Shown here piece by piece: positions 33,000-46,000 of a stretch of 64,000 nucleotides of DNA (position 1 is the first letter of the stretch; the number at the start of each line of letters is the position of its first letter). The notes beneath the pieces are model-generated. The model made no database searches. It had not been told where the DNA came from and saw only the letters and a list, made by a program, of their open reading frames with translations. The translations under genes and the position numbers were made by a program. The DNA comes from Isoetes taiwanensis (lineage: Eukaryota > Streptophyta > Lycopodiopsida > Isoetales > Isoetaceae), in NCBI GenBank assembly GCA_021234155.1, contig JAJEKV010000036.1, positions 2,348,996-2,412,995 of the forward strand, in the 5' to 3' direction.

Positions 33000-33720
33000 G
33001 TCTTGAGAATACTCTAAATTCATAGATTCTCAAGATTCTACCAAGGTTCTCTTGAGGTTTCGGAGATTCCTCTAAATTTTATAAGATTCCCTCTAGATTC
33101 CATTAGATTTAGAGATTCTCCAAGATTCCCATGACGATCCCCTTAGATTCCTTTAGATCCCTTTAGATTTTATGAGATTGCCTTTAGGTTCCTTTTACAT
33201 TATATGAGATTCAAAGAGATTCTATAAAGATTCCCTTAGATACTCTAAGATTTCATCAACATTTTCCTAGATTGCCTTAGATTTTATGAAGATTCCCTTA
33301 GATCCCCTAGATTTCAAGAGATTCCCTTAGGCTTGTAAATATTTTTCTAGATTCTCTCACATTTTATGAGATTTTCTTAGATTCCGTTAGATTCTCTTGG
33401 ATTCCTTTTTATTCTAGAACTTTTTAGAACATTCTAAGGCTTTCTGGAACATTCTAAGACTTTCTAGAACATTCTGAGACTTTCAAAATATCCTAGAACT
33501 TTCTGGAAGTATTTCCCTAGATTCTCTTACCTTCCCATGGATTCCTACATTCTCGAACATTCTAGAACCTATTAGAACAATTTGAAACTTTCTGGAAGAA
33601 TTTTCATAGATTCCCCCCAGATTATGTTCTAGAATTTTCTAGAATATTTTGGAACTTTCTAGAAGATTCTAGAACTTTCTAGAGCCTTCCAGAACATTCT
33701 AGAACTCTTTTGAACTAGGT
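33000..33720 (+). repeat. AGATTC minisatellite, right arm
   Basis: Units such as AGATTCCCTTAGATTC, AGATTCTCCAAGATTC, then TTCTAGAACTTTCTAGAA near the outer part, in mirror order to the left arm. Confidence 0.75.
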
Positions 33721-33794
33721 AGAATGTTATACTCCATTTTATCTTAACTGGATTGTTACCCTTAAGTATTATTTGAAACATAAATTATTCATAG

Positions 33795-33866
33795 AATTAA
33801 TGCTTGGTCTAGTGGTTAGAATGGGGGGCTGGGGGATCAATGACCAGGGTTCAAATCCCCCACACA
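33795..33866 (+). repeat. tRNA-derived SINE head, right arm
   Basis: A box TGGTCTAGTGG (33805-33815, identical to the left copy) and B box GGTTCAAATCC (33848-33858), 32 bp apart, followed by CCCACACAACAT. The pol III promoter pair is intact; cloverleaf pairing outside the T-arm is poor, so it is tRNA-derived rather than a tRNA gene. Confidence 0.65.
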
Positions 33867-34261
33867 ACATAAAAATTTTAAAAGCATTTCCTTAAAGGAT
33901 GAGCATTCAACGGGTCAGGATCTTGGACCATCAAGGGTCGGTGATCGCGCCATGTGGCAAAAATCTAAAGCAACATGAGCCGTAGGATCCTAGATCGACG
34001 ATCAAGATCAAGAACAACCTGGACCATAGGATCGATTACATATAATTCCCAAAGTCATGTGCACCGTAGGATGTGTCCCAAAGCAATGTGAGTCAGAGGA
34101 TTCCTGACCGACGACGATCAAATCAACCCCGACCGTAGGATCGCTACATATATAGTCTATACACAAACTCCCAGCCATCCGGGTCGTAGGATACGCCCCA
34201 AAGCCAATGGAGCCAGAGGATCTCTGGATCAACTACCTGGATTTAGGAGGACAAACATAAG

Positions 34262-35168
<907 letters not shown>

Positions 35169-35474
35169 CTATATATGTGTTCCATACACATCAACAACTC
35201 TAGTATCAATGTCGTCATCTAAGCCAGCCTGAAAGTCACCATTATCACAATCAATCCCATATTTGATTACATCCACTGCAAACCTCTTTATGGCTATGGT
35301 CTTATCTCCCTGAAAATCAGCTGTAAGCTTTGCACAATCATCTAAAGTAGCAAAGATCGCTAAAGCATCATTGTTGAATGGGATCCAACAAAGGTAGAGA
35401 ACCGTGACATCGGGCTTCCTAACTTTGCAGCTCTTCCTTGGTTTTTGAGGTTTTATAATCTGCATTTTCATCAT
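35169..35474 (-). other. Open frame of 102 codons, unrecognised
   Basis: ATG-started minus-strand frame (MMKMQIIKPQKPRKSCKVRK ...). A basic start is followed by an ordered-looking middle (LYLCWIPFNNDALAIFATLD) and an acidic tail (DFQAGLDDDIDTRVVD). Composition is protein-like and the frame is clean, so it might be an exon of a host gene. I recognise no family and see no neighbouring exons. Confidence 0.25.
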
Positions 35475-35479
35475 TCATT

Positions 35480-38400
35480 TGTAACGCCCTGTCTTTTAAC
35501 ACGGCAATAGATTTGTTCTTGCTACCAGAAAAGCTGCATCATTTCAAATGCAATTCTGTTTGCAGCATATGAAATGCCAGTTTAGTTCTCTGCTATATGC
35601 CACTCAAATTTATCTAGCCTTTCCTGTGAAATTTGCGAGAGGGAATGTAAAATTGTTCCTGCTGTTTGCAGAGATCCAGCACATGCCTCACAAATCTTCA
35701 ACCTTCAAAAAACGGAGGGAATTACAAATATTCAACATACCAACAAAAAAGGATCAAGCATGATCACGTGGCATGAGATTCACTGGCTTGCACGTAAGAG
35801 CTCAAATCTTGGTTGTGTATCAAAAAATAAACTGTTATTGTGCACCAATAACAGGCCTTTACAGTGCATAAGGAATTCTTCAGCTGCAATATCCTAGATA
35901 GTTTCTGCACTTAGATGCAAAGACAGGATCTACAAACTCGCATTAATTAATACTTACTTCCAAACTGGAGTCATCATATACTTTCAAATGTTCCCTCTTA
36001 TTTCAGGATACGCAACAAAGCATAAGTACGCTAAAAATTATCCTTTCAAGTAAAACAATGTCCTGAGATGCTGGCTATAACAAAGCATAAATGGAGAATA
36101 TATACTTGCATTCGACTCTGAATTGCATTCGGTGGTCTATTCGACAACCCGCAAGTTTTTATTCGCCTTGTAATCCAAAAAGCAACATCGCCTATGATGT
36201 TAAAGAAATGTGCTCTAATTAATAAGTCGGAATTTCAAAAGGGAATTACGATAATGAAGCATAGTGAATAAAGGTTTCATTGTAAATTATAGATTGTAAA
36301 TCGTCCGAGAATGTAAAATAACAAACCATGTAACAATTATAAGAAAAGATTGAAAGAAACAAGATGACAGCTTGCATGTGTCGCTCATACCCAAAGAACA
36401 AAGTGGCCCAAAAGCATGGACCATCCCCTCGCTAATCAATAAATTTAGAGTCCCCGCAAAACCCGTATGCAGAAGCTGCCTGGCGCCATAATCTCATAAT
36501 CGGCTATAAATTTTGTCATGTTTATATCTTTTAATTACCTTTCGTAGCTTAGCAAAGTCACTCTCGGTTAATGTCACAATATCCCAGAATAGACATATCT
36601 TTCAGAACATAATCTGAGGTATTCTACAATTACCTTTTGAGCATCGAAATTCGAAACTTGCATGCCGTGCACAATTTAAACAGGTCTTTCACCTCCATTG
36701 CTCATTCGCTTAACATCGACATATAAATTGCTTAAAGGAACAATAATAATATGGTCCTTACTTTTTATATCTCGCAATACAATCACGGAGCAGATTAGGT
36801 AATCAAGGCGGGCAATAGAAGCAAAGACTTACACTTACACATTCATAGGCTTTGCCCTTCTAGTCGAAAATCATGTGAGCATTGCAAAGATGTGGTAATT
36901 TAGCAATGGTTTACCAAAATCAAAAATATTGCCAGTGTAAGTCTGTAGAAAAAGGTACAAAATATTGTCGAAAATGAAAATTTTTCTGAACATCCTTCAA
37001 AATGGCCATACTACCTAGTCAATAACAAACTACTATACTGGAAAAAATGAGGATGTTATGGTATTTTCATTAAGGATTAACTTATCTGTTCGAGGCCTTT
37101 AAAAAACCTTACAGAAAACACATTTTTATTGGTGGATTGTACATACCAGATTTATAAGGCCCCAGCTTTGGAATCTATACAATAAACAATCCTATTAGCA
37201 GAATAAGGTGCTTACCCTCGTATGAATGTCAAAGTCCTCTTACTCTTTCTTCATGGCACAAGTGGCGTATGTAAAGAACCTTATTCCCCAACACTTTCAG
37301 AGTGATCTGATCTAGATCTGTAGACACAACAGTGGGCTATGAGCTTAAAAACTAAACTGCAGATTTAAAAGCCTATATAAATGCTCTATCTTGATTTGCA
37401 TCTTCTAGACAGCAATCATTTCTTTTCTAAGTCCAACTGCAGACAGAAATGCACAAGACTCAATCCACAAGTTTTAGGATCAAATTTGGAAGAGAAAATC
37501 TAACGTACCTTATTTTGAATAGAAAAGCTGATGAAGTTCGTATCTACCAACACATGAAATGGAGGACCTAGCGCCAGATTGCAAGCACAAAATAATAAGA
37601 ACATAAGTGTTCTTATGTGATTCAAGAAGAAAATGAAGATTTAAGAAGAATTGCATCTTAGCAGCAGAAAAGATCATATGTTATCCATGATCTGCATTAG
37701 ATATAAACAAAGTATAAGAACAACAACCGGCAAAAAAAACCTTTGAAGATAACTGAGAAACAAAACACAGATTGACTAACAACATATGCATTGCGGTCAT
37801 TGAAGACTAAGCTTCAGATATATTTACATTCTGCAAGTGTTGAATATTTTTCAGAAATTTACGGATGCTATATATGCATGGGACCATCATCTACACTTGC
37901 ATTTGCTAAAAAAGGGAAAGCATCTAAGCCAAAAACAAAAAACGCAAATCATAAATGTTAAAATAGTACGAATGCTTCCCATCATGAAGATCTGAAAAAT
38001 CACAGAAGAATGCGTCCGCTGAAACTAAAAGTTTGGAAGATTGGGTTGAACGCTTGGCATTGTAAAAGTCCAATAAGAAATAAGTCTTAAGTAAAAGAGC
38101 CGTTGGTTAAATGGACGCGCTCCCTTTTCTCTCATCTTTATACCCACCAGAAAGTATCGAAGACCTAGCGCAATTTTAACCCGATATGAGTATTAAGGCT
38201 AGGTTTTGAGAAGCATAAAATCAAGAAACCTAGATCTTGAGGGTATGCCGATATAAATCTATTCAAGATTGTTTATTGGGAGCCGAAAGAGGCGTAATCG
38301 AGGGATTGAAATGCGAGAGACGATACAACCGCTACAAAACATCAAAACCGCGAAATCGACAAACTCTAAACAACCAAAACCGAATAACAACGTTAATGCG

Positions 38401-39480
38401 CTGGTGGCTTCAGCTAAAAATACCGCTTATCAAAAGGCAACCCCGTGAAACAAAATGGATAGAGAACATGAATGAATATGCAAAATTTCTAGCCCAATCG
38501 TAAGAACAAACACCGATTTCACATGAGCTTACCATACCCATTGTCCAATAGCCGCCGACCTTCTAACTAATTCACCTCGCAATTCTTTTGAGCAAGGGAA
38601 TTGATCCAAGAAAATCTATCACCGCAAGAACAAACACGAAATTAATGATAAGAACATCAAGTGTCTAAGAGCCCGTATAAACTTTCATGTAGATACTAGC
38701 CGGATCACAATGGAACGCACGAGAGTATGGAAGCATAAAAGCACGGATGCAAACTTATCATCCAAAATAATTATGCCTCATCATCCTTTGGCAAATACCC
38801 ATCGAAGACCAATATCTTCCAAGACCAGGGATCGAAAATGAATTTCCATAAAAGAAATTGAATACGATAAAAATAAGAAGAAAGGTAAGGAAATAGTACA
38901 TCAATCTTCAGAAGTTGTTGTCTTCAAGCATGCTCTAAAAACAAAATGAGAGGCGGCGGCTTGATCGGCTTCGCATCGATACCATTTACCATTTAAAGGC
39001 ATAGCCTGTGATCCATATCCGAAACCTTGATGATTGAAGACTTAAAATTAACACATTCGAGATGCGCGGCAAAATGCAAAGGGCTAAAAAGCGGACTCGT
39101 CGAGATCCGTTGGGCAAAGATAAAGCTTTGTTGCCCCGGCTCCATATTCGCAGAACTTGAGTGATGAAGACCCTAAGCCAACACATGGAGATGTACCGCC
39201 AAAAATCAAAGGGCTAACCCTGGATTGTATGAATGCCCGGGGAAGCCATAGCTAAGAATCTAAGGAAGCATAGCCTAGAGCCTAACTACGAAAGCATCTA
39301 GCCGAAGCCATCGCCATGGCGATGAGCGCCCTTGGCTTATCCATCGCTTCCTCTTTCATCACAAAAAGAGAGGAACGCCAAGGGAAATGTAGTGAACATT
39401 CTCCCATACGAATCAAATAATGGTCCAAACAAAAATCGATTTTTTTTCAACCTTTTTTATCCTACTTTTTTTTTTTTTCC
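35480..39480. other. Long AT-rich non-coding stretch
   Basis: No protein family recognised. Two related segments near 39010 and 39139 share GATGAAGAC..TAA..AACACAT..GAGATG..GCAAA and CAAAGGGCTAA, an old duplication of about 129 bp. A 25-residue frame begins near 39360 on the minus strand but is too short to support. Confidence 0.4.
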
Positions 39481-39611
39481 TAAGGCCCCACGCTATAAAG
39501 GATCATTAATGTTGGTGCCACCTCCTCATAATGTGGCATTTATTGCAAAAGCATTTAATGCAATAGTATCGATGGCTAGGATTGAATGTCCAAATCTAAT
39601 CTGTTTAAAAC

Positions 39612-39636
39612 AAAAGCCCCAAATAAAGGGGCTTTT
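39612..39636. repeat. Short AAAAGCCCC / GGGGCTTTT hairpin
   Basis: Nine-base perfect stem with the 7-base loop AAATAAA. It resembles a bacterial terminator in form, but in this plant context that meaning is not supported. Confidence 0.5.
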
Positions 39637-39700
39637 TGATCTCGCCCATCCAAAGACGCTCTCGACGGCCATGGTGGCTAATAATTCCAACCCATGCCCT

Positions 39701-39749
39701 CATGCATGCCCCATGCATGTCCCCATCATTTCTATGCCTCCATGCATGA
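39701..39749. repeat. CATGCATG (RY-type) cluster
   Basis: CATGCATGCC, CCATGCATGT and CATGCATGAC within 49 bp. A very similar cluster at 50679-50710 is followed by the same kind of (G/C)GCCACCTC text and a TA-rich run, so the two are likely copies of one repeat. Confidence 0.5.
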
Positions 39750-39881
39750 CCTCCCCATGAGGTGGCGGCAGATCATGGCCTTCCATTTTCTCAATTGGAT
39801 TACCGGCATTAATTGTCTCTATATAGCATGGGTACATCCAAATCTCTATGCCAAGGGGTATCCTAATAATTTTATATATAT

Positions 39882-39995
<114 letters not shown>

Positions 39996-40079
39996 TATAT
40001 ATATACAATTATATAAGCACCCCCTTATATCTAGAGATTTTGGTGTCATGTTGAATCCCATTTTTGAGATCAGCAATTG

Positions 40080-43000
40080 AGATGAAACATGCCAAACCAC
40101 CCCAAGCACCCCTTATAAAGATTTTGTTTATTAAGCTCTCCGGACCGTCCATCTCCATCTGGGTGCCCACAACAAAAGCCCCAATGGATTTACACTTGCC
40201 CCCTAATCAACAAGAATTCTCCCATGAAATCTGCAGGTGTTGGGTCCAAAATCTTTGGCATCTCATTTTAAAGACGATTTGAGACTACCAAATGTCTATA
40301 TTACGGTTTTTAAATATCCTGAAGTTGGGATGTTGAACGACCTCCCAGAGCGCGCATCTAGCCTCGAATTTTTTCTATAGTACATGTGACTTAGCTTTTG
40401 GAAATTAATTCTTCTCAATTGATTCTCATTTTTTGCCATCTCGTTCTCTTTTTGATTCGAATTGTGTTCAAAACTTCTTGGGGATTGAGTTGGGGTATCT
40501 CTAATTTGGGTTCACAAAATTGTTTTTTCCTTTCTTTTTTTGCTACGGTGGCCAATTACTTGCGAATTACGGCTTTTTTGTAGAATGTGGGCAAATAGAA
40601 TGGTCGGATTTTGAGTTTCGGGTTGAGTTCTTGAGCTTTGAATTTGTAGAAGCCGAATGCCATCCGAGGCAAGGCCTCTTCTTTGCCATGTGCCATCTCT
40701 TCTTCATGTGAGGCTCCTCGACCATCTGTTCTTGCAAAGGCGGGTTCGCATTTTTCGACCCTTGCTTTGTATTTTTGTGATGTGGGCTCGAAATGCGGTT
40801 GTTTCGGGGTTAGGTCCTATGGGGTTCCCTGTCGATGGAAGATTTGCTAAAGAATGGGCATTTCGGATATACTTTGGTAGTATTTCGACCATCGACAAAA
40901 TGGACATGTTTTTTCCTCCAACCTCAAGCTTGGCTATGGAGGATATCCCCCTTAGGCTCCAAAATTATGTAGGCATCTCTTTTTTGTTCCGGTTTCAAAA
41001 CCCCATTGTTGATGACCATTACGAGAAAAGGTTTGTTGTTTGCGAGCAAATTTAAGCGATGAAATATTCCGTACCATATTCGGTTAAAAGAAAGGGAACC
41101 CGGCTACCTTTAAGATGCTTCTTCGCCGGGTGGTTTTTTTCCTGTTGTTGCTCCAATTATGTATGCCTAGGTTCCAGCGCTTTGCGGACTTTTAGATCCA
41201 TTTGGAAAGGAAGGGATTCCTTTGTCGGTGATTTTGTTAAGTAATTTGTTTCTCGGGCTTGTTTTTCTACCAACGCTTATAAATCTTTTGAGGAAGCATG
41301 TGGTTGTTATGTCTTGATCCGCCTCTTTCACTTCTTGAAATCGACTTCCGAGGATTGAGCTTAGCCTTTAAGCTTTGTTTAAGGCAATATTCTGAGGAGG
41401 TCTATGATAGAGCAAATCCCCATCTTCGCGCGAGGCCAATGGGTCGACAAGCAGCTCCCCAGATGATGGGCTCAAGTGAGTTGTTGCTATTCCGTACATA
41501 ATTGAAGCTTTATCTAATTGAATACCAATGGATTGGATAGGAACTCAACTTTTAATGTTTCAAAGGCAACGATGGTGCATGTTACAAAGAGAGTTCATGA
41601 AGCCTATTTGCATGTTTATATTTGTCCAAGATTACACTCTTTCACAATTTTTGCTTAATCGTCTCTTTCATTCCTGAGGCGTTTGGCTAGGGTCAAGAAA
41701 TCGCGAAAGATAGATCTCGGCCATCGATGGAGTTAATTTGGCCCGGTCGGATGCAACGTTAACTATCGATGCGGCAAACGCTGCTCGGAGTTTTCATAGC
41801 CATGCTTTTCTACTTTAAGTTCCAATCCAAGTCCATAAAGAACTTTGCTCATGGGGATGGAGTTAAAATTTTGATCCCGCGAAAATTATCAGCTCATATT
41901 AAGGTCACCAAATGTAGAAATGTTGGATGGGCTTGCTTTTGTCTTCTCTTTTGCATGGAAAGTTAGGCTAAGTAGCTTGGTTTTCAAAGAACTTATTTAA
42001 TTTGAGTTGCCCACGGTTTACTGGGCGGGTTCGGACCGACATTTGTGGCTATTGAGGAGTTATTGAGGTCTGCCACGTTGGGAATTGACATGGACATTGT
42101 GTTCGGGACCATCATATCTTAAAGGTGTGTCACTCTAGATCTATTTTTTTTTTTTGCTTTTAAATGTAGGTCATTATCTATCTTACTGCTCACATTCATA
42201 GGTGTGAGTGCTCACAATTCATGCCTTTCCAATTCAAATATGGGTGTTCTTCTAATATATGTGTGAAAGGCCATTTGCTCTCGCCTTGATCTTCAAGCAA
42301 TGCGCACAAGTCTACATACATCTTTATTGCTTCATCAGTAATTCATCTTCTAAAGACCTGCACCACTACAAACACATTATAACCAATTTTTCCACATAAG
42401 TTATAAACGATTTTGCACATAAGACATTGCTATGATCCCGAGCAATACGGGATTAGCAATAAAGTTTAATGGCTCCGCTTTGTTGGCATTAAGATGTCTA
42501 AGGATAAGGATAGGACAAAGATCCCGATAGTAATGACCACCATATAAATTTATCAACAAAATACATTGTGCTCGCATCTATACAGATATGTAAAGATTCA
42601 AAGCTGTTCATACTTAAGTTTTAACTCTTCATTATTGGACACTTTGCTAGGTTTGGCTATTGAATGGTTTGAGCGGACACATTAAAGGCACAAAAGCGAA
42701 ACAAAGTGGCGACTTTAGAAATTGCATAGTATAAAGTAGAAGCATTAGTGCGTTTCATTGGATTTGGCAATATTGTGAAGTCGTAACATTGGAGCTTGAA
42801 GTCATTGCTTCTTCTTCTTTTTTTCTTTCTGCGAAGGATCCGCTATAAGATAACCGGAGGATGCACAGTTATGCTAGGTAGGCACTTTGTTTGTTGGGTT
42901 GTCTTTGCATGGATTTGTTTGTTGATCTTGAATGGGCTTTGGGTTTTGGCGGCTCGTTTTAGCGGTGCCCACATTACGGGCCGAGTGGGCATGGCGACTC

Positions 43001-46000
43001 CGGAAAAAGGTTGATGGATTACACGAGTCGATCCATCATAATTGCATCATCGCGGCCCATTTTGTTATAGTTGGAAGATTAATACCATAGCTATGCTTTT
43101 CGGTTTGATGGATCATTTACATTTACATTGGTTATGATCGCCGTTGTTGGTTCTTGAAAACTTTAATATGAGCCGTTATAAAAAAAACCAATAGCAGAAT
43201 GCACACCACGAAAGTTAAAAGTTTAGAATTTATGTTAGCACTCACCTTTTTCGAGTCCGACTTGTGCTTTTAGAAATGTGCTTTGGGAAAATGGAAACAT
43301 TGGATATGAGTACAGTTTCAATCCCTTTTAGGAATGAAGTGTTAGTGTACAAATTCTTGCAACGTTCATCCTAGGGCTAAAACGTCTTACATGAATTGTC
43401 TTTACCGAGGGGCTGCATATGCAAATTGATATTCTACTTAACCGGGTGGCCAAACCACCCCATATATGAACCTAGTTTTGCTCTTGCCTTCACCGCCTAA
43501 CCAAGTTGTTTCAAATGGCTTCCTTGTATGCACCTTCCTACACAATACAATAAAGTTTTATTGTTTCTTGCCATGTAGCTGAAACATTATGCTATCCGTG
43601 AAATCCGGGAAAATTGTGCAATCCGGCTTTTGGAATCTTCAACTAAATCTTGCATATTTGCTAGTTTCAAACATGTTTGGTATCTCGGTTATTGTTGACC
43701 AAACTTGAGGAGTCTGATGCGAAGATTTTATCCTCTCTTATGCCTTTATGCCTTTTTCTTTTTTGCGGACTTGATCGGGTTTTAAATCGAGGCCGGACAT
43801 GGTGGATGATCAATGGACCAAGAGAGTAAGAACGAAGTCGGTTGTCAAGCATTTTGATCAATCCTTCTCCGAAAGTACACATGGAATGCAAGCTATTTGT
43901 AGAAGTATTATGCGCCCCTAGCGTTATGCCATTGGATCGCGAGTTAGGCGAAGATCATAGTAAGCATCCCATCGCCTTATCTTTTTTTTCTGAAACATCT
44001 TGAAAAATGCTTTTTCTTTGCCCGGCTCTTTGGTGAACCATTTTGGATATGTGGCCAGACTTGTGAAACACCGGTCTCTAGCGGGTAAAGATCTTACGGC
44101 ATTATATTTAGCTTTGAGCCATGTTTTTTCTCCCCGAAGTTGTTTGATTAATACTACTATTTTTCATGCCCGTTATTTGTGTGCCACATATATGTAAATC
44201 ATAAGCGGAATAGAGTCTAGCGGAGAGGACAATGTAAGCGAGAACCTTCTATTTGTATTCTTAACAAAATATCATCTTGGTGAATCAAATGCAAATTTGT
44301 TTTGATTCACTCAAGCGTTCAGTTTGCATTATGTAGTTCCAAGTTTTGAAATTTAGAAGCTTGATGTAGCGTTGATGTTGAATCGATTACGCTCTGTTGG
44401 GATTTGATTGCTAGTGGACATGCAAATGAAGTGCCCGTCATTTAGAATTTTTATTACTCTTTCTAACATGGACCAAAATAAAAAATAACGGTGTTGAAGC
44501 ACTTTGAAACCACATGGATTGGGCGAGGTCGAAAAGGAACCTGGAACGGGCCGGTTAGTATCGCAGATCATAGCATGCAAAAAGATGTAGTCAAGTTAAC
44601 CAAAGGCGAGCTGGGGAAAAGGTGAGGTTTTGCATTTGGAGCCCAATTCCGCATTATGTTGTGTCGCGTCATTTTACCTTTCATAGAGATTTTCTTTGTC
44701 GGTTTAATGGCATGTATTTGTGCAAAAATATATGTAGGTTTTGATTTTGAATCGTGGTGAAAAACCCTTTGAGATAATCTCTTGAAAAGTCAGGGCTATC
44801 ATTGTAAATGTTTTTCGATGTCACAAAACCGATCAATGCCATTAGTCATGTATGGTCCAAATTGGACACTCATGTTAGTCGTCCGGACATTGGTGATCCA
44901 TTAAGCGGAACATGAAATGCATTGGCGGTACTAGCCCAAGAATATTAGTTTGGTCCCTTTAATTGAACTAATAGGTCAATGTCAATCCATCGAAATGAAT
45001 TAAAATGGGCTTTTAAGATTTCAATTCCGGTCATGTAAGAAGCAATAACAAGCTATTTGGTGGAGTATTAAGTGATTGATTTACTTCTTTGGCACATTCT
45101 ATATGCTCCGCATTATGGTGTGAGAGCTTCTTTAGTCGATTTGAGGGTGCTAGGTTAGGAAGATACTTGAAAAGATTTTGACCTTTCTATTGTATTCTTT
45201 GTCGGGTTTTGGATCCGAAGAGCAGCTGATACGAGATCCTGGCGAGATCTTTAATATTCATATATTAGATGATTAAAAGAATAATTTATTATGTTGCTTA
45301 GGAAAAGAAGGATGTTGGAAATGAGGATGGATGGGTTTGAGCTCCTTATTTCATTCTTGCTCCCTTCTGTATTACACACGCTCCTACAGACACACTAGAG
45401 CCTTTTTGCAACAACATTTTTAATGGAAGACCACTAGAGCCCTTTCCAACATGATGGTGAACAATTTTGTGTGACCATCATGTCTTTAAATGACCTGGAG
45501 CCTTTTCGATCCTCATGTATACACCTTTGAACACCTTCCGGAACCATCATATTGGAAACCGAAGAATTGAATTGGTAGCTAGCAAACCAGTGACCTTCAT
45601 TAATAAAGTCAAGTGCCCGCCAATCGAACTACCAAATTGTGAGTGCACATTGCATATATTTTCCAACTTTCTAGAGATGAGAAAAGTAATTAATAAATCA
45701 ATAGATAGGAAAAGATGGGTTCGAGTTAAATTTGTCCTTTTGCATCTTTACGTTCGTGAGCCTCAAGCACATCTCTAACTAAAGTACCTTCATTTAGTGG
45801 TTCTATTTGCCTTAATTTTGCAATGCTATGATAAATTGCTTTCGTGGCATGAGCCATGATGTGATGGTAAACGAGTCAATGAAGCGGATGGTTGCCTCCC
45901 ATACATCGTTAATGCCTATTATCTAATTTACTTTATCTAATTTACTTTATCTAATTTATAAAAGTTACATTGTTTTATTTAGCTCAGTTGAATAAATCAC

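Noticed and set aside
33795-33866. Functional tRNA gene
   Set aside because: A and B boxes are present but the acceptor stem does not pair and no sensible anticodon arm forms; SINE head is the better reading.
39612-39636. Rho-independent terminator
   Set aside because: Form fits a bacterial terminator, but this is plant nuclear DNA and no bacterial gene precedes it.
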